Shown: positions 10,230 to 21,100 of the stretch, one piece after another | How the letters are laid out: each line of letters starts with the position of its first letter | How positions within the stretch are numbered: the first letter of the stretch is position 1 | DNA from: Schoenoplectus triqueter | Lineage: Eukaryota; Streptophyta; Magnoliopsida; Poales; Cyperaceae | DNA: 28,389 nucleotides | Direction of reading: 5' to 3' | Assembly: GCA_964058805.1 (NCBI GenBank) | Contig: CAXKVV010001553.1 | Coordinates: 1 to 28,389, forward strand | Made by a program: the position numbers and the translations under genes | Notes under the pieces: model-generated | Seen by the model: only the letters and a program-made list of their open reading frames with translations | Told to the model about the DNA's origin: nothing | Database searches by the model: none

Positions 10230-13200
10230 CGAGAAAACGAGTCCGGGAGGGTAAAACATGAAAACGGGACCCGACGCCATGATACCGCTGAAAACGAGTC
10301 CAGGCGCAAAACATGAAAACGGGATCCGACGCCCTCAGTACCGCCGAAAACGAGTCCGGGTGCGCAAAACTTAAAAATGGGACCTGACGACCCCGGAACC
10401 GCCGAAAATGAGTCTGGGCACGCAAAACAAGAAAACGGGACCCAACGCCCTGGTACCGCCGAAAACGAGTCCGGGAGTGCAAAACACAAAAACGAGACCT
10501 TACGCCCAGATACCGCCGAAAATGAGTCCGGGTGCGCAAAACTTAAAAATGGGACCCGACGCCCCCGGAACCGCCGAAAATTAGCCCGGGCACGCAAAAC
10601 AAGAAAACGGGACCCGACGCCCCGGTACCGCCGAAAACGATTCCGGGAGTGCAAAACACAAAAACAGGACCTTACGCCCCGATACCGCCGAAAATAAGTT
10701 CGGGCGCGCAAAACATGAAAACGGGATCCGACGCCCTCAGTACCACCGAAAACGAGTTTGGGTGCGCAAAACTTAAAAATGGGACCCGACGCCCCCAGAA
10801 CCGCTGAAAACGAGTACGGGCGCGCAAAACAAGAAATCAGGACCAAACGCCCCGGTACCGCCGAAAATGAGTCCGGGAGCGCAAAACACAAAAATGAGAC
10901 CTTACGCCCTCGATACAGCCGAAAATGAGTCCGGGCGCGCAAAACATGAAAACGGGACCCGACGCCCCGGTACCGCCGAAAACGAGTCCAGGAGCACAAA
11001 ATATGAAAACGGGACACGACACCCTCGGTACCGCCGAAAACGAGTACGGGCGCGCAAAACATGAAAACAGGACCCGATGCCCTAGGTGCCGTCGAAAACA
11101 TGTTCGGGAGCGGATAACATGAAAACGGAACCCGACGCCCTCCGAACCGCAGAAAACGAGTCCGAGCGCGCAAAAGAAGAAAACAGGACCAGACGTCCCC
11201 GGTACCGTCGAAAACGAGTTCGGGAGCGCAAAACGTGAAAACGGGACCCGACGCCCTCGGTACCGCCAAAAACATGTCCGGGATCGGACAACATAAAAAC
11301 GGGAAGGGATGCCCTCGGTACCGCCGAAAACGAGTCCGGGAGCACACGAAAACGGGACCTTACGCCCTCGGTAGAGCCGAAAACGAGTCCGGGCGCGCAA
11401 AACATGAAAACAGGACCCGACGCCCGGGTATCGCCGAAAACGAGTCCGCGAGGGCAAAACATGAAAACGGGATCTAACGTCGTCAGAACCACCGAAAACG
11501 AGTCCGGGTGCGTAAGACGTAAAAATAGTACCAGACGCCTCCGAAACTGCCGAAAACCAGTCCGGGCGCGCAAAATAAGAAAACGGGACCCGACGCCCCG
11601 GTACCGCCGAAAACGAGTCCGGGAGTACAAAACACGAAAACGGAACCTTACGCCCTCGATACAGCCGAAAATGAGTCCGGGCACGCAAAACATGAAAACG
11701 GGACCCGTCGCCTTAGTACCGCCGAAAACGTGTCTGGGAGCGTAAAACATGAAAACAGGACCTAACGCCCTCGGTACCGCCGAAAACGAATCCGGGCGCG
11801 CAAAAAAATGAAAACGGGACCCGACGCCCACGGTACGGCCGAAAATGGAACCCGACGCCCTCGTTACCGCCGAAAACATGTCCTAGAGCGAAAAACATGA
11901 AAATGGGAAGGGACGCCCTCGGTACCGCCGAAAACGAGTCCGGTAGCTCAAAACATGAAAAAGGGACCCTACGCCCTCGGATACGCCGAAAACAAGTCCG
12001 GGAGCACAAAACATGAAAACGGGACACGACGCCCTCGGTACCGTCGAAAACGATTCTGGGCGTGCAAAACATGAAAACGAGACCCGACGCACTCGGCACC
12101 GCCGAAAAACGAGTCCGGGAACACAAAATATGAAAACGTGACACGACACCCTCGATACCGCCGAAAACAAGTACGGGCGCGCAAAACAAGAAAACATGAG
12201 CCGACGCCCTCAGAACCGCCGAAAATATGTTCGGGAGCGGAAAACATGAAAACAGAACCTGACGCCCTCCGAACCGCAGAAAACGAGTCCGAGCGCGCAA
12301 AAGAAGAAATCGGGACCAGACGCCCCCGGCACTGCCGAAAACGAGTTCTGGAGCGCAAAACGTGAAAACGGGACCCGACGCCCTCGGTACTGCCAAAAAC
12401 ATGTCCGGGATCGGACAACATGAAAACGGGAAGGGATGACCTCGATACCGCCGAAAACGAGCCCGGGAGCGCACAACATGAAAACGGGACCCAACGCCCT
12501 CAGTACCACCAAAAACGAGTCTGGACGCACAGAAAATGAAAACGGGTCCCGACACCCTCGGTACCGCCGAAAACGAGTCCGGACGCGCAAAACAAGAAAA
12601 CGGGACCCGACGCCCCGGTACCGCCGAAAACGAGTCCGGGAGCGCAAAACACGAACACGGGACCCATACGCCCTCGTTTCAGCCGAAAACAAGTTCGAGC
12701 GCGCAAAACATGAAAACAGGTCCTGATGCCCCGGTATAGCCGAAAACGAGTCCGGAAGCGCAAAACATGAAAACGGGACCCGACGCCCTCAGTACCGCCG
12801 AAAATGAATCCGAGCGTGCAAAAAATGAAAACGGGACCCGTCGCCCACGGTACGGCCGAAAATGGAACCCGACGCCCTCGTTACCAACGAAAACATGTTC
12901 GAGCAAAAAACATGAAAACAGGAAGGGACGCCCTCGGTACCGCCGAAAATAAGTCCAAGCGCACAGAAAATGAAAACGGGACACGACACCCTTGGTACCG
13001 CCGAAAATGACTCCGGGAGCCCAAAACATGAAAAACGGAACCGACGCCCTCGGTACCCCCGAAAATGTGTCAGGGCGCACAAAATATGAAAACAGGACAC
13101 GACACCCTCGGAACAGCCAAAAATGACTCTGGGAGCGCAAAACATGAAAAAGGGACCCGACGCGCCCGGTACCATCGAAAACGAGTACGGGAGCGCAAAA

Positions 13201-14043
13201 CGTGAAATCGAAACCCGACACCCCTGATTCCAACGAAAATATGTCCGGGAGCGCAAAACGTGAAAATGGGACCCGACGACCTTGGTACCGGTGAAAACGA
13301 GTCCGGGAGCGCAAAATAAGGAAATGAGATCTGAGATCCTCGATACTGCCGAAATGAAGTCCGCGCGCGTAAAACATGAAAATGGGACCCGACACCCTCT
13401 GCACCGCCAAAAACATGTCCGGGAGCGAAAAATATGAAAACGGGACCTGACGCCCTCAGTACCGCCGAAAACTAGTTCGGGCGCGCAAAAGTTGAAAATG
13501 GGACCCGACGCCCCCGGAACCGCCGAAAATGATTCCGAGCGCGCAAAACAAGAAAACGGGACCCGACTCCCCGGCACCGCCAGAAATGAGTCCGCGAGCG
13601 CAAAACACGAAACGGGACCGTACGCCCTCGGTAGAGCCGAAAACGAGTCCGGGCGCGTAAAACATGAAAATGGGACCCGACGTCCTGATACCGCCGAAAA
13701 CGAGTCCGGGCGCGCAAAAGATAAAAACGGGACACGACGCCCTCGGTACCGCCGAAAACGATTTTGGGCGTGCAAAACATGAAAATGGGACCCGACGCAC
13801 ATGGCACCGCCGAAAAACGAGTCCGGGAGCACAAAATATGAAAATGGGACACGACACCCTCGGTACGGCCGAAAACGAGTACGGGCGCGCAAAACATGAA
13901 AACGAGACCCGACGCCCTCGGATCCGCCGAAAACATGTTTGGGAGCGGAAAACATGATAACGGAACCCGACGCCCTCCGAACCGCAGGAAATGAGTCTGG
14001 GCGCGCAAAAGAAGAAAACGGGACCAGACGCCCCCTGTACCGC
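10230..14043 (+). repeat. 58-bp GC-rich satellite, block 3 (forward), about 66 copies
   Basis: The array resumes as GCGAGAAAACGAGTCCGGG only a few bases after the primer site. The left part (10340-10910) has a 3-4 monomer higher-order pattern: the marker TGCGCAAAACTTAAAAATGG recurs at 10361, 10533 and 10763, among monomers with CAAGAAAACGGG, CACAAAAACGAGACCTTACG and a 2-bp shortened CGACGCCCCGGTACCG. A larger unit is present three times, near 10990-11205, 12110-12335 and 13815-14043, sharing ACAAAATATGAAAA, GGGACACGACACCC and CAAAAGAAGAAA. The block ends inside the third copy at TGTACCGC, where insertion C begins. Confidence 0.95.
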
Positions 14044-14222
14044 TGATATCTCATTATTTTAGCTACATTTCTGACCAAATTTTGTACCAAAACCTGTGTC
14101 CAAAACTATAAAATCATGTTTATTTTATTGAATATTTGTAGAATGTGGTACTGCTGCAAGTTTATTCTTATTTTGCAGGAATCAGGTGAAATCGATGAAG
14201 AATATGGAATTCAGAAGTATCT

Positions 14223-14345
14223 ACACGGTCCGTGTACCATCTCACACGGACCGCACAATCTCAACTCGACCGCCTATACGACCACAAACGCGACCGTGTA
14301 AACACGCAAGCACACGGTCCGTGTGGAACCTTACACGGACCATGT
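14223..14345 (+). repeat. ACACGGTCCGTGT palindrome cluster in insertion C
   Basis: ACACGGTCCGTGT occurs at 14223-14235 and 14312-14324, with partial copies near 14244 and 14333. The reverse-complement form, ACACGGACCGTGT, appears once more near the right edge at 15125-15137. Each is a 13-nt dyad with a single central base. Such ACACGG-type modules are familiar from the U3 region of some plant Ty3/gypsy LTRs; their function is not known to me. Confidence 0.75.
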
Positions 14346-14415
14346 CAGACGGTGCTGAAAATAGTTCCTGAAATTGGAAAGAAGTTTTATTGATGAAAGG
14401 TCGGCCCAAAAAGGA

Positions 14416-14421
14416 TATAAG
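14416..14421 (+). promoter_or_regulatory. Possible TATA box of LTR-like insertion C
   Basis: The stretch AAAAAGGATATAAGCGGG lies about 370 bp inside the left edge of insertion C, just downstream of the palindrome cluster. That position suits an LTR promoter at the U3/R boundary. It is supported only by motif and position. Confidence 0.35.
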
Positions 14422-15139
14422 CGGGATTTCTCCGTCCAGAGAGGCATTCTATCACAGAGAGACAGTTTTCTAGGGTTTGGATTTGACGGCTAAGCTTGGA
14501 GACGAAGTTGAGAAGCGAAAAACGCAAATTTCTTCACGGATCTTCTTCGTTCTTCGAGTTTTGTGATGGATATCTCTTTTATCTTTTGTTTTATCTGTTT
14601 TAGAACCATGTTTGAGTAGATTTCTTAGTTTCTAGAGCTGTGATGTAATTGAATGTTTTGTTTTGCATGTTAGCTATTGGATTTTTGTATTGAAATTTGT
14701 GTTTGCTTGATTGAGTTTAAATTTTAATTGCTTAGAGTAAATTATTTGATTCTTACTGGTTTGCTAATAGGTGCATGGCTACATCTATAGAGCAAAAGAA
14801 CCCTTAAAAGTCTCTCAACCAATCTAAGTACATAAGGTAGAATTTAGGATCCGAGAGGTGAAACCAAGTAGTAGCCGAAAGGTGAACTTTTTCTCATATC
14901 GACGGATAGAGGATGCCTTTAGTATACCAAGCAACTAGGTAATTCAAACCAATAAACGACAGTTGAGGTCTAGAACCCGACGAGGGCAGATATTGCAATT
15001 CCATACCGAGTTAATGAACCAACAAACGACAGTTGAGGTTTAGGAACATTAGGTCTGGTCAGTAGAACCCTACACAAAGGAACAATACAAGAAAACAATA
15101 GCTGCTGCATTCACTCGAGGAGCCACACGGACCGTGTAC

Positions 15140-18100
15140 GACAGTCATTTTCGGCGGTACCGAAGGCGTCGGGTCCCGTTTTCATGTTTTCCGCTCCCGG
15201 ACACATTTTCAGCGATTCCGAGGGTGTCGGGTCCCGTTTTCATATTTTGCGCGCACTCACTCATTTTCGACGTTACCGAGGGCGTCGGGTCCCGTTTTCA
15301 TGTTTTGCGCTGCCGGACTCATTTTCGGAAGTACCGAGGGCGTCGGGCCCCGTTTTCATGTATTGCGCGCGCCCAGACTCGTTTTCGGCGGTACTGAGGG
15401 CGTCGGGTCCTATTTTCATGTTTTGCGCTGCCGGACTCATTTTCGGCCGTACCGATGGCGTCGGGTCTCGTTTTCATGTTTGGAGCGCCCGGACTCGTTT
15501 TTGACGGTACCGAGGTCGTTGGGTCCCGTTTTCATGTTTTTCTCTCCTAGACTCGTTTTGGACGGTACCATGGCGTCGGGTCCCGTTTTCATATTTTGCG
15601 CTGCCAGACTCGTTTGTGGCGGTACCGTGGGCGTTCGGGTCCCGTTTTCATGTTTTACACTCCTAGACTCGTTTTCGACGGTACCGTGGGCGTCGGGTCC
15701 TGATTTCATTTTTTGCGCTGTCGGACTCGTTTTCGGTAGTACCGGTGGCGTCGCGTCTCGTTTTCATGATTTGAGTGTCCGAACTCATTTTTGGCGGTAC
15801 CGAGGGCGTCGGGTCCCGTTTTCATGTTTTGCCCTCCCGGACTCGTTTGCGGCTGTTTCGTGGGCGTCCCAACCCGTTTTCATATTTTTCGCTCGCGAAC
15901 ATGTTTTCGGTGGTACTGAGGGTGTCGGGTCCCGTTTTCATGTTTTCCGCTCTCGGACTTGTTTTCAGCGGTACAGTTGGCGTCGTGTTCCGTTTTCATG
16001 TTTTGCGTTCCCGGACTCATTTTCAGCTGTACCGAGGGCGTCTCATCCCGTTTTTATGTTTTCTGCTCCCGGACATGTTTAAGGCGGACATGTTTAAGGC
16101 GGTACCGAGGGCGTCCCATCCCGTTTTCATTTTTCCCGCTCCTAGATATGTTTTTGGCTGTACCAAGGGCGTCGGGTCCCGTTTTCATGTTTTGGGCTCC
16201 CGGACTCATTTTCGGCGGTACCGAGGCCGTCGGCTCTCATTTTCATCTTTTGCACGCACGTACTGCTAATCGTCGGTACCAAGAGCGTCGTGTCCCGTTT
16301 TCATGTTTTGTGCTCCCGGACTCGTTTCCGGCGATACTGTGGGCGTCGGGTCCCGTTTTCATGTTTTGCGCGCCCGGACTCGTTTTCGACGATACCGGGG
16401 GCATCAGGTCACTTTTTTATGTTTTGCGCTCCCGACTCGTTTTCAGCGGTTCCGAGGGCGTCGGGTCCCGTTTTCATGTTTTGCGCTCCTGGACTCATTT
16501 TCGACGTTACCGTGGGCGTCGGGTCCCGTTATCATGTTTTGCGTGTCCGGACTCGTTTTCGGCGGTATCGAGGGTGTAAGGTTCCGTTTTCATATTTTGC
16601 GCTGTCGGACTCGTTTTCGGTAGTACCGAGGGCGTCGGGTCGCGTTTTCATGTTTTGAGCGCCCTGACTCGTTTTCTGCGGTGTCGAAGGGGTCGGGTCC
16701 AGTTTTCATGTTTTGCTCACCCAGACTCGTTTTCGGCGGTACCGAGGGCGTTCCATCCCGTTTTCATGCTTTACGCTCCCGGACATGTTTTCGGCGATAC
16801 CGAGGGCGTCGAATCCCGTTTTCATGTTTTGCGCCCCCGGACTCATTTTCGGCGGTATCGAGGGCGTCGGGTCCCGTTTTCATGTTTTGCGCTCCCGGAC
16901 TTATTTTCGGCGGTATCGAGGCGTCGGCTACAGTTTTCATGTTTTGCGATCCCACACTCGTTTTCGGCGGTACCGAGGGCATCGGGTCCCGTTTTCTTAT
17001 TTTGCGCTCACGGACTTATTTTCGGCGGTTCCGAGGGTGTCGGGTCTTGTTTTCTTCTTTTGCACTCCGAGACTCGTTTGCAGCGGTACCAAGGGCGTCC
17101 CATCCCGTTTTCATGTTTTCTGCTCCCGGACATGTTTTCGGCGGTACCGTGGGCGTCGGGTCCCGTTTTCATGTTTTGCGTGCCCGTACTCGTTTTCGGC
17201 AGTACTAAGGGTGTCGGGTCCTGTTTTCATGTTTTGCGCGCCCGGACTCATTTCCATCGGTACCGAGGGCGTTGGTCTTATTTTCTTGTTTTGCGTCCGG
17301 ACTTGTTTTCGACGGTACCGAGGGCGTCGGGTCTTATTTTCTTGTTTTGCACTCCTGGACTCGTTTTCGGCGGTACCGAGGGCGTCCCATCCCGTTTTCT
17401 TGTTTTTCGCTTCCGGACATGTTTTACGGCAGTACCGTTTTCATGTTTTGCGCTCCCGGACTCATTTTCGATGGTACAGAGGACGTCAGGTCTTGTTTTC
17501 TTATTTTGCGCTCCCTAACTCATTTTCGGCGGTACCGAGGGCGTCCAATTCCGTTTTCATGTTTCTCGCTCCTGGACATGTTTTTGGCCGTACCGATGGC
17601 GTCGGGTCCGGTTTTTTTGTTTTGTGCTCCCGGACTTATTTTCGGCGATACCGAGGGCGTCGGGTCCCTTTTTCATGTTATGCGCTCCTAGACTCATTTT
17701 CGGCGGTACCGGGGGCATCGAGTCCTGTTTTCTTATTTTGCGCGCCCGAAGTCATTTTTGGCGGTACCGAGGGCATCGGGTCCCGTTTTCATGTTTTTCT
17801 CTCCCGGACTCATTTCCGGCGGTATCGGGGGCGTTGGGCCCTCTTTTTATGATTTGCGCTCCCGACTCGTTTCGGCGGTACAGAGGGTGTCGGGTCCCGT
17901 TTTCATGTTTTGCGCTCCCAGACTCGTCTTCGGCGGTACCGAGCCCGTCGGGTACCATTTTCATCTTTTGCACGCCCGGACATGTTTATGGTCGTACCGA
18001 GGACGTCGTGTCCCGTTTTCATTTTTTATGCTCCCGGACTCATTTTCGGCGGTACCGTGGGCGTCAGGTCCGGTTTTCATGCTTTGCGCGCCCGGACTCA

Positions 18101-21100
18101 TTTTGAGCGGTACCGAGGGCGTCGGGTCCCGTTTTCATGTTATGCGCTCCCGGACTCGTTTTCGGCCGTACCGAGGGCGTCGGGTCCGATTTTCATGTTT
18201 TGAGCGCTCGAACTCATTTTCGGCGGAACCAAGGGCGTCGGGTCCCGTTTTCATGTTTTGTGCACTCGGACTCGTTTTCGGCCGTACCAATGGTGTCGGG
18301 TCCCGTTTTCATGTTTGGAGCGCCCGGACTCGTTTTTTATGGTACCATGGGTGTCGGGTCCCGCTTTCATGTTCTGCGCTGCCAGACTCGTTTTCGGCAG
18401 TACCGGTGGTGTCTGGTCCCGTTTTCATGATTTCAGCGCCCGGACTCGTTTTCGGCGGTCCTGAGAGCGTCGGGTCTCGTTTTCGATGGTACCGTGGGCG
18501 TCCAAACCCGTTTTCATATCTTCCGCTCCCGGACAAGTTTTCGGCGGTACTGAGGATGTCGGATCCCGTTTTCATGTTTTTCGCTCCCGGACTTGTTTTC
18601 AGCGGTACCAAGGGCGTCCCATCCCGTTTTCATGTTTTCCGTTCCCGGACATGTGTTCGGCGCTACCGAGGGCGTCCCATCCCGTTTTCATGTTTCCCGC
18701 TCCCGGACATGATTTTGGCCGTACCGAGGGCGTAGGGTCCCGTTTTCATGTTTTGGGCTCCCGAACTCGTTTTCGGCGATACCGAGGGCGTCCAGTCCCG
18801 TTTTCATGATTTGCGCGCCCGGATGCATTTTCGGCGGTACCGAGGGCGTCGGGTCTTGTTTTCTTATTTTGCGCTCCCGGATTCATTTTCGGCAAAACCG
18901 AGGACGTCGGGTCCCGTTTTCATGTTTTGCGCTGCCGAACTCATTTTCAGTCGTACTGATAGCGTCGGGTCCCGTTTTCATGTTTTGCATGCCCCGACTC
19001 GTTTTCGGCGGTACCGAGGGCGTCAGGTCCCGTTTTCATGTTTTCGGCGATACCGAGGGTGTCGGGTCCCGTTTTCATGTTTTGAGTGCCCTAACTCGTT
19101 TTCGGCGGTACCGAGGGCGTCGGGTTCCGTTTTCATGTTTTGCGCTCCCGGACTCGTTTCCGGCGGTACCGTGGGCGTCCCATCCCGTTTTTGATGTTTT
19201 CCGTTCCTGGACATGTTTTCGGCGATATTGAGGGCTTCGGGTCCCGTTTTCATGTTTTCTGCTCCCGGACTTGTTTTTAGCAGTACCGAGGGTGTGTCCT
19301 GTTTTCATGTTTTGCACTCCCGAACTCATTTTCAGCGGTACCGAGGGCGTCCCGTCCCGTTTTCATGTTTTCCGCTCCCGGACATATTTTCGTCGGTACC
19401 GAGGGCGTCGGGTCCCGTTTTTATGTTTTACGCGCCCGGACTCGTTTTCGGCGGTACCGACGGCATCAGGTCTCGTTTAAATGATTTGCGCGCCCGGACT
19501 CATTTTCAGCGGTACCGAGGGCGTCGGGTCTTGTTTTCTTGTTTTGCACTCCCGGACTCGTTTTCGGCGGTACCGAGGGCGTCCCATCCCGTTTTCTTGT
19601 TTCCCGCTCCCGGACATGTTTATGGCCGTACCGAGGGCGTCGAGTTCTGTTTTCATGTTTTGTGCTCCCGGACTCGTCTTCGGCGGTACAGAGGGCGTCG
19701 GGTCAATTTTTCATGTTTTGCGCTCCGGAACTCATTTTCGGCGGAACCGAGGGTGTCGTGTTCCGTTTTCTTATTTTGTGCTCCCGGACTCATTTTCGGC
19801 GGTATCGTGGGCGTCGGGTCCCGTTTTCATGTTTTGCGCGCCCGGGCTCGTTTTCGGCGGTACCGATGGCGTCGAGTCCCGTTTTCATGTTTTGAGCGCC
19901 TAGACTCATTTTCGGCGGTATCGAGGGCGTCGGGTCCCGTTTTCATGTTTTGCTCTCCCAGACCCGTTTTCGACGGTACCGTGGGCGTCGTGTCTCGTTT
20001 TCATGTTTTGCGCTGCCGGACTCATTTTCGGCAGTACCGAGGGCGGCGGTTCGCGTTATCAAGTTTTGTGCTCCCAGACTCGTTTGCAGCGGTACCGTGG
20101 GCGTCCCAACTCGTTTTAATATTTTTCGCTCCCGGACATGTTTTCGGCGGTACGGAGGGCGTCGGTCACGTTTTCATATTTTCCGCTCTCGGACTTATTT
20201 TCAGCGGTACCGATGGCATCGTGTCCCGTTTTCATGTTTTGCGTTCCCAGACTCGTTTTCGGCGGTACCGTGGGCGTCCAATCCAGTTTTCATGTTTTTC
20301 GCTCCCGGACATGTTTTCGGCGGTACCGAGGGCGTCCAATCCCGTTTTCACGTTTTGTGCGCCCAGTCTCATTTTCGGCGGTACCGAAGGCATCAGGTCC
20401 CATTTTCATGTTTTGCGAGCACGGACTCATTTTCAGCGGAACCGAGGGCATCAGGTCTTATTTTCTTGTTTTGCGCGCCCGAACTCATTTTCGACGGTAC
20501 CGAGGTCGTCGGGTCTTGTTTTCATGTTTTGTGCTCCCGGACTCGTCTTCGGCGGTACAGAGGGCGTCGGGTCAATTTTTCATGTTTTGCGCTCCGAAAC
20601 TCGTTTTCGACGGAACCGAGGGTGCTGTGTCCCGTTTTCTTATTTTGTGCTCCCGGACTCATTTTCGGCGGTATCGTGGGCGTCGGGTCCCGTTTTCATG
20701 TTTTGCGCGACCGGGCTCGTTTTCGGCGGTACCGATGGCGTCGAGTCCCGTTTTCATGCTTTGAGCGCCTAGACTCATTTTCGACGGTATCGTGGGCGTC
20801 AGGTCCTATTTTCATGTTTTGCTCTCCCAGACTCGTTTTCGACGGTACCGTGGGCGTCAGGTCTCGTTTTCATGTTTTGCGCTGCCGGACTCATTTTCGG
20901 CAGTACCAAGGGCGTCGGTTCGCGTTATCAAGTTTTGCGCGCCCGGACTCGTCTTCGGCGGTACCCAAGTCGTCGGGTCCCGTTTTCATCTTTTGCACGC
21001 CCGTACTCCTAATCGGCGGTTCCGTGGGCGTCGGGTCCCGTTTTCATGTTTTGCGCTGCCGGACTCGTTTTCGGCATTATTGAGGCGTCGAGTCCCTTTT

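Larger units (their letters stand above)
14044..15147 (+). mobile_element. LTR-like insertion C at the orientation switch
   Basis: About 1.1 kb of non-satellite sequence, starting TGATATCTCATT and ending near ACGACAGTCA, after which the satellite continues in reverse orientation. Features that fit a plant Ty3/gypsy-type LTR are the TG start, a cluster of ACACGGTCCGTGT palindromes in the first 300 bp, a TATA box at 14416, and a long T-rich then A-rich non-coding U5-like tail with an internal direct repeat (ACGACAGTTGAGGT near 14957 and 15027). No primer-binding site or polyprotein is present. The right edge is uncertain by about 10 bp, because ACAGTCATTTTCGG already resembles reversed satellite. 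There is no target duplication to confirm it, as the flanks are in opposite orientations. Confidence 0.6.

Noticed and set aside
3605..14043. Ribosomal DNA intergenic spacer, which can contain short GC-rich tandem repeats.
   Set aside because: No 18S, 5.8S or 25S sequence or typical promoter is visible, and the array changes orientation and is joined to a different satellite.
14044..15147. Insertion C as the loop of a recent perfect palindrome.
   Set aside because: The satellite monomers on either side of it are not mirror copies of each other; they differ like ordinary array members, and the arms carry different diagnostic variants.
19213..20772. A 519-codon open frame, and dozens of others of 60-430 codons between 3540 and 22815, as protein-coding genes.
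   Set aside because: They follow from a stop-free 58-bp tandem repeat and overlap each other in several frames and on both strands. No domain, start context or codon bias supports translation.
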